Translations under genes and position numbers: made by a program
Origin: Sordaria brevicollis
Taxonomy: Eukaryota; Ascomycota; Sordariomycetes; Sordariales; Sordariaceae
Direction: 5' to 3'
Assembly: GCA_033439795.1 (NCBI GenBank)
Contig: JAUTDP010000011.1
Coordinates: 1,922,001 to 1,986,000, forward strand
DNA length: 64,000 nt
Shown here: positions 45,569 to 58,435 of the stretch, in pieces
How the letters are laid out: each line of letters starts with the position of its first letter
Numbering within the stretch: the first letter of the stretch is position 1
Notes under the pieces: generated by a model
What the model saw: only the letters and a program-made list of their open reading frames with translations
What the model was told of the DNA's origin: nothing
Databases searched by the model: none

Positions 45569-46048
45569 CTACTTTCCGTTTCCTTTCGCAATCTCGGCCA
45601 ACCTTTTGGCCTCCTTTTCCCGTCTTTCTTTTCTCTGCAAGACCTCCAGCCTATGTCGGTCATTGTCGATCGGGTCCTGATGTCCCGAGTACCGATCCGA
45701 AACTTGAGTGGTGGTGTCGTGGAGGTATCTGTCCATCATGGCGCCGTAGTCTCTGCGTCTACAGAATTTGTTAGATTCATCAAGAGACTGTTCCAAAAAA
45801 AAAATTAAAAAAATTGCGTAGCTATATGGGACCGCTGTACACTTCAAAATGATACGACAGTTGAATTGGAATCTTGGGATTTTGGGCAAAGGAAAAGGTA
45901 AAACCCACCTCGGAGCTTGGCCCGATGCAGGTGGGCCTTCGGGCCCGGGTGCGGAGCCAAGGGCGCCGGATGAGCGATATCCACCGCCGTATGAGCTCCG
46001 GTTTCCACTACCCGATTTGCCAGCACCGCTGCCGTAATACGAACTCAT
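45569..46048 (-). CDS. small basic conserved-type protein, 109 aa
   Basis: Two exons (45909-46048, 45569-45758) joined across a 150-nt intron (GTGGGT..TAG). The N-terminal half is Gly/Ser/Tyr-rich (MSSYYGSGAGKSGSG..) with a Pro-rich end. The C-terminal half is charged and helical: RRDYGAMMDRYLHDTTTQVSDRYSGHQDP, then RHRLEVLQRKERREKEAKRLAE, a likely coiled coil. The sharp change from low complexity to a conserved-looking helical segment across the splice site supports the gene model. I do not recognise a family; an RNA-associated or scaffold role would be a guess. Confidence 0.6.
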   Translation of the reverse strand: MSSYYGSGAGKSGSGNRSSYGGGYRSSGALGSAPGPEGPPASGQAPRWVLPFPLPKIPRFQFNCRIILKCTAVPYSYAIFLIFFLEQSLDESNKFCRRRDYGAMMDRYLHDTTTQVSDRYSGHQDPIDNDRHRLEVLQRKERREKEAKRLAEIAKGNGK

Positions 46049-47882
46049 GGCTAAAACGGTTATGTGTCGTCTGGTTAATTTAGTCAAGCGATGTCTCCGG
46101 GTGGATCAAGATGATAGAGTGCGTGCAGTGTATATGGTAGGTTTGGATTTAGTCTAAAGAGGAAACAGAAAGACTGGGTTTCAAGGCATGCCAGAACACT
46201 TTTATATATTTTCTGCGCTCTACTTGCTCCTCTTCTAAAAACCGTCATCTAGGACTGGAATATGTAGAACTTTGGCAAGTTGCTGGCTTCTCACCATGCT
46301 CTGTGACCGCAGTTAGTCACAGGGCAGAATGTCCGCATCGATCTCGCCCTGAGCCGATATCATGCCCACGCCGGACAGGTGGACGGGATAAAACCCCATC
46401 GAAAAAGACCAACCCGGACAGATTAAGATCATCTTGGCTGAAGACAGAATGAATGGACTGAAAAGAGCTGATTCGTCAGTGGGCAACCGGAAGCCGTCGA
46501 CGTTGAGAATGTGTGACCTGAATGGTGGCCGAGGGCGAAGCTTTGCGCAATGCCTGGCAGACAGCCAAGGCTTCCTTCCGCCCCTTGGTAACAGAGAACC
46601 GACGCCGACGCAATAAATTCGAGGAAGGAACGATGGAATAGCTGGGAAAATGCGCAGTGAAGTCGAGGATTGTTACTGTACATTCACCCCTGCTTTGAGC
46701 AAGATGGAAGCCGTTGTCGGTGGTCCTGATTGTGAGATTCGTGAAAAGAAACCGTGAAGTTGCAAAGGGCGTTTGGCTCTGCCAATTCTGACTTGTCCAC
46801 ATGTGTGATGGCCGTTCAAAAAGAAGGTCCGACCATCACTTCAAGAATCCGAGATCGGTCCGAGTCCTAGCATCTGCATCGGTCAAGAAGGACTTGGTGA
46901 AAAATCATCCGGGAAGTTTAAGCCATCTTAAGAGAAACAGAAACTCGTTTGCATAATTGATGAAATGATCTAGGACTCCAGCGCTTGAGCGGCCCAGGGC
47001 ATACTGATAGGCTTACAGTGGGCTATTGCAGGCTGATAAGCTGCACCTGTACCGAAGTGCAACTATAATTGGTTCCCAGATTGTCGATTGTCGAAAGCCT
47101 GACAAAACCAAAATCAGCCGTTACAAAAAGGTTAGCGTAGGACAGGCGGTTTCCACCAGTGGCTTGGGGAGACTCGGCCAAATATGGCAAGCAGCCCGGA
47201 GTCAGCCCGGAGCCTTGTTGAGGAATCTAGTCTAGGAGTAAGGTGGGCTTTCATCAGTTCTCACCTCATGGAAAGTCACGAGGTCCTCCAAAAGTGTGGT
47301 TGTAGGACAGTGAAGTAGTAGTTCAGACTTTCTTGTTTAAACCAATCAGACTCATTTTGATGTTGAGCAGCCTCGAATTTGTTCGGTGAGCCCCCGGTTC
47401 ATGCGCCGCATCGCCACATCTTAAGGACCCCTGGGCTGTAAGGCCTCCAACGTCTTGTGATATTTTGACCACTGACGGTTCTTCAAACTAACTCACCTGT
47501 AAACTTTGCCAAATCGACTGTTTGCATTTGGCTGTGCCTCTGCGATGTGTCCAGGTCAATCCGCCTCCCAGAGAATTGTCTCTGTCGACGGATAGACTGA
47601 GCAATGGCCATATGTTCGGTCTAGTTGTAACTGGCCTGATGCCTTTCCGCTTTGTAGTCTGAAGATGGCGCCTTACTAGTTCGCGCACGCCCGCGGGAGT
47701 TTGGTATAGATAACCGCCATAAAGCCTAGCCGTAATGGATCATTAAAGCAGGCAAAACTGCAACCGTACGTTTCCTTCTCAGTGCGAGAACGACAGGCCG
47801 CGTACCCTAGTGCTCACCTGGCCACAACTGGAATCCATATCGTCGGCAGATTAGGACTCAGCCATCTCCATCAGCCATCAAC
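46049..47882. other. intergenic, nothing recognised
   Basis: About 1.8 kb between divergent genes. Short frames only. It must hold the promoters of the small basic protein and of the zinc-finger gene. Confidence 0.45.
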
Positions 47883-50780
47883 ATGACTTCCCTCCACAAC
47901 GAACCCTCGGTGATGGGACACGAGGAGCAACTCTCTCGGCCATCATTTAAGGCATGCTCCTCTCCGGAACTTGCAATCACGAACAAGCCGGTTCAAGATC
48001 CCGTCCAGCAGGAGCGAACCGACAAGCGAGCAAGGATTGACATCAGAAACAATATCAGCGGGCTAGCCGACTGGGAGGATAGATCCTTCGTGCCACGACG
48101 CTCCGATACCATTTGGTCCATCTTCTCTCAAGCCTCAACGGTCACCAATACTACCGAGCCGGACCTCCAGAGCCCAACCACTGCCTCTTCCAGAGCAATG
48201 AATGTCCCTCAATATTCTTCCTCGCCCTCAGTCACAGAGTCTCGTTCTTGCTCGCCTGCTCCATTGCCATCCCATGATGTAGGGACGCATCCCAGGCTTC
48301 ATGCAAGGCTGGAACGGCCGTGTCGGGACCAGGAAAAGCTCATAAAGCAAGCGCACGACCCAAACAGAAACATGCTCAAGTTCGGGAGGATAGGTAGCGT
48401 GGGCAAACAACGAATGTTCCATGTTGGCCCTCCTCCCGACGCTACACCCACTGAAGAGCCTCTTGTCAGCCAGATCTCTGCTGGGCTAGGGGCTGAATCG
48501 GCAGGCGATTTGAAAGCCATCTTCCCGATTCGCCTAAAGGAGGAATCTGAAACTCGGGAACCAGTTGGAGAGAAGTTCAGCAATGCCCAACTGCCTGATC
48601 TCCAAGGCATGCAAATCGATAAAGATCCAAACAAGAATACGAAGACAGACGTGACAGAAGAGGCAGCTTTGCACGAAACCAACACTCCCACGGCCGCCAA
48701 CGAGTCATCACCAGAAGGTCTTTCTCCGTTGATTATGACCCCTGGTCCTGATGAGTCGGACGACATGGAGACTTCGCCGAGCCCAATCTGGGACGCGGGT
48801 CTGATTCAAGATGTCTGTGAACAAATCCTCAGGCAAGCGTTCGGTACAGAGTATGACGACATTGCACACACCGATGCAGCTGGAGAAGCGTATAACGCTG
48901 TCAGCTACTGCCTGGATGAGCTCTCGAGAATTCTTCCGGATGACAGCTTATTCAACTCTGCGATCTGCGTTCAGGAGCTCCCCTTCGGAGGGAGTTACAC
49001 TGCGCCAGCCCAACATGAAGGAAGCGGTTCAACTTCTGGAACGGACCGCTTTAACGGAGGAAACAATGGATCGCAGAAGCGACCGAATGACGACGGCGAC
49101 GGCTATCCCAACCGGTGCCCTGGAGACGGTTCCAGCCCTGGAGATCGAGATTTCGGCGATGGCGGTAACGGTGGCGGGAATAAGAGGGCGAAAATGGCGG
49201 TTGAGTCAGGAGGTCAGGGATTAAGCTGTCCTTTCCGCAAGAGAAACCCCAAGAAGTTCAATATCCGCGACCATCTATATTGTGCGGTTCGGCCCTTGGA
49301 CGATATCACTCTGCTGAAGTAGGTCATTTGCTCGTCTCCGATGAGCGACTTGAAGTGCTAACCTCCTGCTCGGTTAGGCGCCATATCAAAGACCATCACA
49401 AACAGAAAACGGGCTCTGTCTTCCACTGCCCGAGATGCAAAGAGGATATGCAGTCTCGCGAAGCATTGGATGCGCATATTCAACTGCCCCGTGACAAAAT
49501 CTGCAGCCCGCAAGAAGGACCTGCGAGCCGGGATCCGGAAGATGGCATTACCGCTCAGGTTGAAAACTTGCTGAATAACCGAAAGGCAAATGCCAAAATT
49601 GCTAACTGGGAAAGCCTTTGGGGCATATTGTTCCCTTCCGACGCTGTCGTCCCAAAGCCCGGTGAGTGCTTTCCCATATCATTCTGCCACTAGGTTAGTA
49701 AATCTCGGTGCGGACTGAGTTGCTGACATCAGGTTCGTAGACTTTGAGCCTCCAGTCGAGCGGGATGAGTTCTACAGAGATTTGCAGAATGCCCGCTCAC
49801 AACTAACGGAGACCTTGATTTTGAACGAAGAGCTGTGGCGTTCCGGGGACCAAAATCTCGAGAGACAACACGTGGAGCAACTGGTTAACATCTTCGATGG
49901 CCATATCAAACAAGTCCTCCAGAATTCCCGTCGTCAATCTAGGAACCTGGTCCGCCGCTGGAGGAGTGGTAGACGTAACCCGAGGGCGGAGATTTTGCAA
50001 GCGGCAAGCCCGATAAGTCCGGTGGCACAGACGCAGGGCCGAAGACATGATCAATTGGCGGTTCCCCGGCCGATTGTCAAGAAACGGGTCATCAACGGCG
50101 ACAGTAACGGAAACAGCTTAGCTTCTTCTCTTGAGACGATCAATAGCGCCGAGTCGTGGGCAAACGTAGGCCAGGCAGAGCTTATGGTGACGAGGTCGGC
50201 TCTTAGTTCGGCTGGTTTGGGGAACGTACAACCACGCCAAGGACAAGTTGCGCAGACGGGCATCGGTACCTCTATGATCGCATCTCCATTGAGTCTCCGT
50301 CAGGGTCGACAGCATGATCTTCTCGCGACTCCGAGTCCAGTCACTCCGCGGACACCAATCAATCCCCAGGGAGAATTTGGTACTCATGGCAACGGGTCCA
50401 TTCGCCTAAACCAACCAGCCCAAGTCAGCGACTTTCATCATAATGGACAGAATCTGGTAGACTCGGGGATTGAGATGGTGAACCACTGTCCTCCAGTTCA
50501 GGGCATGAACGCATTAACCAACATTCATGGAGCAAACTCTAGAGCATTTTTCGGACCGTCACCACAGCCGCAGCAACACAGGCCTGCACAGATGAACTTT
50601 GGCGGGCCTCTGCCCCAGCAAGTTGCGGCGTATCAGCAACAGCCAGAACACATGGAGCTGGCCCAACCCGGCCTTCCTCAAACGGTCATCAGGGAAGGAT
50701 ATGATTTTGGCTGGAATTGGACAAACGATGAGATGAACCTGTTCCCGCAACAGTATCAAGGAGGCGCGTCGAGCTTCTGA
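47883..50780 (+). CDS. fungal C2H2-like zinc-finger protein
   Basis: Three exons (47883-49318, 49378-49661, 49741-50780) encode 919 residues. The first 440 residues are disordered and Ser/Thr/Glu-rich, ending in a Gly/Asn stretch and NKRAKM, a possible nuclear signal. The zinc-binding region at about 449-530 reads LSCPFRKRNPKKF, RHIKDHH, FHCPRCKEDM and ALDAHIQ..KIC. This spaced Cys/His pattern is typical of a fungal family that often sits beside large signalling proteins. NWESLWGILFPSD follows, as in relatives. The remaining part is Gln/Pro/Asn-rich (PQPQQHRPAQ). The acceptor at 49740 was chosen over one 13 bases earlier because the latter puts a stop in frame. A nuclear regulatory role is likely but not shown. 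Confidence 0.78.
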
Positions 50781-51400
50781 TCACGTCGAAGGCCCGGTTT
50801 GAGCACGAATGGCTTTTGGTGACGAGGGGCAGACATTGCCGGCGGCGGTCATTGACGACACCCAGTCAAAGGCAAATGCCGACACAAGTACACGGTTTGA
50901 ATATCAAATGAAGTGAGGATAATGAGAGGCGAGACCCGAAAGGTGTGGAAACGAAGAAGTATGGTCAGACTTCATTAGTGATTATTTGTTAGATGTTGGG
51001 GTGATGAATAGGAAAAGAGCTGCGATGCCTAGGGCAGACAGATTGCATTGTGCTGCTTACGTGCACAGACCAACTTACGCTCTTTCCTTTTGCGGTCGAC
51101 CTACCTAGTAGGGAGAGAATTTGCGATACAAGGATAATGGACAAAGTAGATGCATAAAGCGATGAACATGGATATAGAGGGTCAAGAACGCTCCGTTTCT
51201 TTTCTTCACTTTCGCCATTTAGACATCAGTTTTGACTGTTGTATTTGTAGATCCTTCCATTCTATTGGCTTTATTCGTGCAAAGCCTGCTTCCCCATCCT
51301 GATATTTCCATTCTTTCCCCGAGTCAAGCGTTCGCTGGCACTTCCTGATCTTATCCCGCTTGTCCGATAACCCTCCGATGCACGCATTAAGAAATGCAAA
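50781..51400. other. intergenic between convergent genes
   Basis: 3' untranslated and terminator region of both neighbours; no gene recognised. Confidence 0.5.
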
Positions 51401-52027
51401 CTAGGCCTTCACCAACGACCAGTAGAACTGAACGTACTTCTTCTCGTCCGGAACATAGCAAGCCGTATAGTCCTCCGCCTGAACGCGTCCATCCTTTGCA
51501 TACTTGAGCTGGTTGCTGACATAGTAGCGCAAGTCGTTGGTACCGAAAAACACCTTCTCGCCCATCTCATTAGACAGCGCGACCTGGAACTGGCAGCCAT
51601 CCACCTTCACCAGCGGAACCACTTTGCCGCCCTCGAAATCGGAAGGTTGGAACGTCCATTTACCCCTGGTGTTTGCATAGTGATCATAAATCTTCTGGCA
51701 GTCGGAAGCCAAGGGCGCGGAGGGCCCGAAGGTGAACTTGGGCATGCTCTCATCCCAGCAAAAGTCATCTTGGAGGGGAGAGTCGGCACCGAAATCTTGC
51801 CAGTCCACGCGCTTGTGCTTCAGGTTTTTGGAGTCGCCGGAGGACTCGGGAGTGAAGATGATGCTGGGGTTCTCGGCAATGGTCATGGTGGTGCCATCGG
51901 AGAGCTGGATCTTGCGCGTGACGAGGCCATCCGGGGTGGCTGTGACGCCAGAGGAGGTAATGGCAGCAGCGGTTGAGATGCCAACCAGAGCCAGCTGGGT
52001 CAGAGAGCGGATAGTGAAAGTGAGCAT
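51401..52027 (-). CDS. secreted Hce2/Ecp2-like effector-type protein
   Basis: A single exon of 208 residues. Residues 1-22 are a signal peptide. A propeptide-like stretch ends at KHKR (about 70-73), a probable Kex2 cleavage site. The mature domain has four cysteines (C90, C110, C145, C190). Their setting (DDFCW.., ASDCQKIYDHYA, VDGCQFQVAL, DYTACYV) fits the Hce2 pattern of homologues of the Cladosporium Ecp2 effector. FFGTNDLRYYVSNQLKY matches the conserved GxxD helix before the last Cys. Hce2 proteins are secreted by plant-associated and other fungi, where they act outside the cell on hosts or competitors. It lies about 700 bases from a RIP-mutated retrotransposon. Family assignment is by pattern. 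Confidence 0.7.
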   Translation of the reverse strand: MLTFTIRSLTQLALVGISTAAAITSSGVTATPDGLVTRKIQLSDGTTMTIAENPSIIFTPESSGDSKNLKHKRVDWQDFGADSPLQDDFCWDESMPKFTFGPSAPLASDCQKIYDHYANTRGKWTFQPSDFEGGKVVPLVKVDGCQFQVALSNEMGEKVFFGTNDLRYYVSNQLKYAKDGRVQAEDYTACYVPDEKKYVQFYWSLVKA

Positions 52028-52720
52028 GGAGGATTTGGGGTCTCGTTGAAGGTATGAGTCTTGAGGTGAGGTATGGCAGAAGTCGGTTAACGAGCAAAAG
52101 TATGTTCCGCGTGAGCTCTGTTCTTGGAGGTTTGAAGAACTAGAGCGTGGTTGTGGATGAGAGAATGGAAAACAAGAATATTCACCAGGCAGTAGAGAGA
52201 CAAGGTTTATATAGGCAGAGATATCTCGAGTTCCGAGTCTCAGGGCATACCATCATCCCATCTAGCTCTCTGCAGTGAATGGACCCCCAATCCACCTCGC
52301 TCGACCCATGAATGCAACCAAACGACGAGGTATATCGAGTTATCTCTTCGGTTCAGATGAAATACCACGCTGAATTCCCAACTGAATCCGATTTTTCATC
52401 CTCCCATGCACTCAATATCGGGATCTACTGCAAACAAGTGAAAGACGGCTTGTACTGTACCACATCCACTTGGCTAGCATGGGTGTATATACGAGAAGGA
52501 TTCCATTCCATCGAGAAAAGAAGCCCAACCAGAAAAAGCAGGATAGTATGAACCATGGTTTGGAGTCAGATTATACTAGGCGAGGCCGTCAGATAGTGAT
52601 GTTGTGTTGGACGAGCTTTAAGGTCAAAGGACCAGGGATCGGAGACGTTGGCGGGTCCCTTGATGTTTTGGAGTTAGATACTGTTAGGCCAGTACTATAT
52701 ACTCCCTACAAATTCTTAGC
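52028..52720. other. upstream region of the Hce2-like gene
   Basis: Promoter side of the effector-type gene and sequence up to the retrotransposon target site. No gene recognised. Confidence 0.5.
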
Positions 52721-52725
52721 TTATG
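52721..52725 (+). repeat. target-site duplication, left (TTATG)
   Basis: TTATG immediately before the left LTR is repeated right after the right LTR at 58431-58435. Confidence 0.85.
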
Positions 52726-52911
52726 TGTTAGATTGCACAGCTAAATTGAAGGTGGAGATGTGTGTGTATTGTATACTCTAGAGCCTTTTATAAAAGGGTC
52801 TAGGGATGCCAAAGTAATAGGAAAACTCTACAGTCAAACAGGTAGCTAGGAGGCTAATCCTCTTATAGAAATACCTCCTAATTAGCTAAATATAGCCTGC
52901 CCATTCTAATA
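52726..52911 (-). repeat. LTR of the Copia element (3' LTR)
   Basis: A 186-bp copy, same length as 58245-58430. Aligned by eye the two copies differ only by transitions, each carrying different C-to-T and G-to-A changes. On its inner side is a run of seven C's, i.e. a polypurine tract on the minus strand, which makes this the 3' LTR of a minus-oriented element. Confidence 0.85.
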
Positions 52912-55900
52912 TACCCCCCCAACTACAGCCCCAATAGGGCAAAACTGCCGGATTATTCTAAATATATAATTCTTAAAGCTATTTATATTATATTACTATT
53001 TTTGGGTTTATCTCTTCATTAATATTATTAAAATCTATATAATTTATCCCCTTATCCTTCCTTTATTCCCCTATCCCTTTTATTGAAATTATTCCTAATA
53101 TTTCAATAAATTTCCGATACTTCTTAACCGTAAATACTTTAATTAAACCGTTTATAAGCATTTTAAATATTTCCAAGTATTTGAGATTAATCCTGCCAGC
53201 GGTTACCTCTTATTTTAATTAATACCTATAAATATCAATATATTTAAAGTTTATATATAATTTTAAAGCTTTTACGGTTAATATTCTAATAGTCTATTTA
53301 TTATTATAGTCGATTATTAGGATTTTATTTTCTAGCCTTATTATAAATCCCCTAATAAATTTTATTATCCGGATTACCTCCTTTACTATTAAGCCTATAA
53401 TTAGGAATTTTACCTTTATAGTTAATATAATAATTGTTATTTATTTAATTACGCCCTAATAAATAAATTTATTAAAGAGTTTTATAATAAAATTTTGGGA
53501 ATTCTTACGGTTAAAAGTATTATTAATAAATAAAGCGTTAGAGGTAATTTTTAAAATATTATTACTACCGAAGTATAAAATTAAATTTAAAGTTCCGTAT
53601 AAGTAATAAATAGTTTTATTTACCGCTTTATAATAATTTAAATTAGGATTATAAATATACTTAGAGAGTTTATTAATTATAAATATAACGTTTAATTTAA
53701 TAATAATTATAATATAGAGAATAGACCCTATTTTAATTTAATAAAAGTATATAAAATTATTTAAAACTCTACCTTCGAAAGGTACGAATTCGATATTTAA
53801 TATAAGGATATTTATTAGGACTTAGAAGCCTACTAATTTATAAATCTTTTCGATATACGATTATTAGGATAGTTAAATTTTACTTTATATATAATCGCGA
53901 ATAATCTCGATCCTTAAGAACTATTAAAATTCGTTACCCCTTATTATATAATATTATTAATTAAGGGCGTTTATATAGGTTCTAGCCTTAGCCTCTTTAT
54001 TTAAATAATATATAAATATAATATTATTAATGTAATAGAATACGAGGATATTTTTATTAATTAAAATATATAATTCTTTAAAAAGTAATTAGAAATTTAA
54101 AGCGGCGAATATAGTTATAAAGTCTCGTTATTAAAAGAATAGGGAGTGGCGTAGCTTATAAAGGGCTTTAAGGATTTTAAGAAATTTATTCGGAATTTCG
54201 TAATTTAAAGGGAAGCGTATATAAATATTTTTATTTATATTTATATTAACGAAGGCATTAATTATATTGTATTAAATAAATTCTAAATTAAAATATATAA
54301 TGATAAAAATAATTAATTTAAAAGAGCGCTTAACGAAGGTAGAAATATACATTTCCTAACCTACGCATTTTATTTATTAATCGCTACGTATAACGAATTT
54401 TATTTTAACCTTATTAAATCTCTTATTTTTAAAGAATTTATATATATATATTTATATATAATCGAATACTTATTTCCTACGTACTTTTAATTCTCTAACG
54501 TTAATAATAACCTAAATTTTTATCTCTTTATAGCTATCGAAGTAAATTTACTCAATTTATTTAAATAATTAATTAAGGATATAGGTATTAAATAATTTAT
54601 AATTTTTAGGAGGAGGTAATAATTTTAACCGGTAAATATAATTTATTTTATTTATAGAAATAAAATTATCGAATTCTTCTTTAATAATAATTTTATTATT
54701 ATATTATAACCTTTCGAATTTTACTTTAGTAATTAATTTACCGTTAAAAATTACTTTAAATTAATAAAAACGGCCGGTATTAAAAATTACTATCTAAGGA
54801 ATAAAATTACGGTATATTTCCTTTTTTATATATTTATTTATATAGAAGGATATAAAGAAGGATGTAAATATAAAGCTATCCCTAGGAATTTTTAAAAATA
54901 ATAGGTAGCTAATACTATTTAAGATAAAATCGATAAATATTAAATCTTTAAAGGAGGATATAATATTAAGGAGCTTTATAGGAGTAGGAATTTCGTTAAG
55001 TATTTACGGAGGTGGAAAATCCTCTTCTAATTCTAATAAAGAATTAAATATTTTAATAATTTCGATATCCTCCTAATATTTAAAAGAAAAATTTTTAATT
55101 AATAGGTCTATAGCGGGTATTTAATTATAATTTTAAAATAATTCTACGAATTTATTTAAAAAAATCTTTAAAAATTAAATTTTAATAAAAACCTCCCTTA
55201 AGAATACGGTATCTTCGTTAAAAAGTATATCGCGTATATAAATTATCGTATTAATAATCGAATTTTAAATATAATAGATTAATAATATTATATACCTAAT
55301 AAAATAACCGATCTATACCTTAAGGTTAAACTTCTAACGGCGTTATTCCTTTTTTTAAGCGGCGGGAATTATAACGTATACCTTACAATTATAAATTCGT
55401 AAATAAAAGATATTTAAACGCCGCGGAAATAAATAATTATTTCGTTAAATAATAAAAATATAGAAACGTTCGTATAAAGAGAATTAATCGTAAAGAAATT
55501 TTAAAGACCTATTTATTAAATAAACGGTTATAATTATAATATTTAATTATAAATTTATAATAAAATAAATACTCTTTTATATTACGTTAGTCCTTTTTTT
55601 AATTATACCCCCCGAATATTCGGCGCTATTATTCTATATTTAAATATAAAGGGTTAAAGGCTTTATAATTATACCGTTTAATATAAATAGCTTTTATACC
55701 GTATAGGACCTGCTAATTTTATTATCGTATTTAATAACTTTAATAGTAATACCGTAATATTTTTTAAGGATATTAAATAAATCGTTAAAGAAATCGGCAA
55801 TTATTTTAATACGTCAATTAAATATATAATAATCCTAAATATAATTAATATATTTATAAATAATTAATATAACGCTAATATAGCTATAATAATTTTCCGT

Positions 55901-58244
55901 ATAATCGAGGAAATTAATAACGAATCTTTCCCCCGGGCTAAAACCGTAATTTCGAAGTCTTTTACTAATTTAACGCTTAATTTTTGAAATTATATACACA
56001 TTGTAATATATTGTAGAGGGGCCTTTAAAACGTATATTAATAATATTAAAAAAGTAGTCGAAGATTTAAGGACTTAAATAACCGAAGCGGTAATATTAAA
56101 TAATAATTTCTTTTTTATAATATTTATAACCGTTAATAGAATTAAAATAGTTACGCCTAATGTAAAAAGAAGTTTTAGAAATTTATTTAAATAAACGTTC
56201 GAAAATAGTTTAATAATATAAAATCGAAAGATAATAAAAGAGAAAATCGTTTAGGGACTATAAGTAATTAGTAAGAAATCGCTAATCCTAATAAAAACCG
56301 GTTTTTCGAAATAAATATAAGGAAATAAAATTAATTATAAAAATAGGGTAAAAAGCTACGTTATAAAAACGAAGGGTACGTAAATTAAAAATACTATTAA
56401 TTAAAATATTAACGTCGTTATATCCCTTAATAAAAATACGTAAATCTCTAACCTATAAACTATTGTTATAAGGAGCGTAACGAAAATTAATAAAACGAAT
56501 AATTTAATTAAAAATATATAAAAAATTCCTTAAATTGAAGATTATATAATTTTTAAAAAAGTATAAATTTATGCGCCTATTTCCTATTTAGAGAGCCGCT
56601 TAATATATAGCTATTATATAAACCGGTACTATTAGTAAACTTTCGCTAAAGAATTAAATAAAACGGTTACCGCTAATAGGAGTATTATTAAAGTTAGAAT
56701 TTAAAATTTAAATAGCCTTCTATTATAATTTATTAATTTCTTTCTTAAAATCCTTATTATCGAATAAATTCTTAATAATTCTAATTTTAATTTAAAGAAT
56801 AGGCTTTTATTTAAAGTTAATAGCCTTTTTTAGGAATAAATATTAATAATATTTAGTAATATAAGTGCCCTATTAATATATTTTATAGCGAATTCCTAGG
56901 ATTTTTGCTATAGGATTAGTAAATAAAGTTAGAGGGGCGGCCTTTCGATTTAACGCGCCTCTACGCACTCTAAAAGTATTATACCTTCTCTTCCGGGACG
57001 TATTATTATTATTAATATATTAAAAAATATAAATAAAGTTTTAACCTATTTAAATAGAATTTTAATTATTAATTAAAACCCTATTAGGAGGAGTATCCTC
57101 GCCTTTAATATCGCTATTCTATAAACCTTTAAAGGTTAATCCTATACCGAACGTACTTTTATAACCCTTTAGTAATAAAACCGTAATAAAGGGGTATTCG
57201 TATAATATTTTAAAACGGAAATATTTAAATATAAAGCGGAAATTTAAAATATTAACGTACGCCTCTTCTTCGAATTTCTTAATAATAATATAAACCTAAA
57301 GGGGCCTAATAACCTATAAAGTATTATAAATATCCTAGAATTAAATTATAACCGATATAATTTTAAGGATTTTATATTTCCGGGAATTAGTTATAATAAT
57401 TTCCTAATTATTAATTTAGGTTTAAAAACCGCTATTATATTTACAGGGTTCGCTTAATAAAGGTTTTATATAATTGTAATACTTTTAATATATTTTAAAT
57501 AAGGAATATTCTTTATAATAGAATATAATATCTTTAAAATTAGCGTATTATTATAAAATCGTATAAGTATCGCCTATATAATTAGAGCGTAAAGCTTTTA
57601 AAACGGTAATTTATATACGGTTTCGAATTAGGGTATCGTTCTTAATAAAATTTTTATAATTTTTAAAACGTTAAACGTAATTAATTTTATTAAAATTATA
57701 ATTTTATTTAACTATAATAATAAAATTAAAGGCTAAAATACTAATTTCTTTTTCCTAAATTTCCTTATTTTTATTAATAATTTCGAAATTAGAAATTTAG
57801 GCTACGGCTAGGGTAGTATTGTAAATTACGGCCTATTTAATAATAAAATTATTTCCTAAAATCGGGATATATATAATAATTTTATTAGCGAATTTAATAA
57901 ATACTTCGTAAGTAATATTAATACGATAAAGGGAATTAGCCTTAAACTTATAATTTTCGAATTCGATTTCAAAGGGTTTAATAATTTCCTTATCCTTTCT
58001 AAGTAAATAGGATTTAAATTTAAAGCCCTAAATAAAGCCGAATAACTCCTTATTCCAATCTTTAAAATCAAATCCTACGTTCAAAATCGTTCTATTATTA
58101 GTAAATATAATTATAACCGCAAGGGCAATATAAATATCGTTAATAGAAAATATAGTAAATTAAAGAATAAGGTTAATTGTTATAAATAAAGAGCTTATAC
58201 TTCTAAATATAGCGTAGACGTAGGGCGCGAATTAAATTATTAAT

Positions 58245-58430
58245 TATTAAATTGTATAATTAAATTAAAGGTAGAGATGTATATGTATTATATACTTTGG
58301 AGCCCTCTATAAGAGGGTCTGGGGATGTTAGAGTAATAGGAAAACTCTGCAATTAGATAGGTGGCTGGGAGGCTAGTCCTCTTGTGGAGATACCTCCTGA
58401 TTGGCCAGATATAGCCTGCCCATTCTGACA
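58245..58430 (-). repeat. LTR of the Copia element (5' LTR)
   Basis: Minus-strand start TGTCAGAATGGGC, inner end RIP-altered. It pairs with 52726-52911 at the same length of 186 bp. Its outer half is less mutated than its inner half. Confidence 0.85.
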
Positions 58431-58435
58431 TTATG
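58431..58435 (+). repeat. target-site duplication, right (TTATG)
   Basis: Matches 52721-52725, showing that the element ends are intact. Confidence 0.85.

Larger units (their letters stand above)
52726..58430 (-). mobile_element. RIP-mutated Ty1/Copia LTR retrotransposon
   Basis: Two 186-bp LTRs flank an A+T-saturated interior, with a perfect 5-bp target duplication (TTATG). The element reads on the minus strand. Near 54020-54060 the minus strand gives ILVFYYINNIIFIY, a RIP-altered reverse-transcriptase YVDD box with V-D-D changed to I-N-N. Upstream of it (54100-54270) a NAFVN.. segment followed by LKALYKLRHS matches the Copia RT region before the active site. The polypurine tract by the left LTR confirms the orientation. 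Stops are frequent in every frame, so no protein is made. Total length is 5705 bp. Confidence 0.9.
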
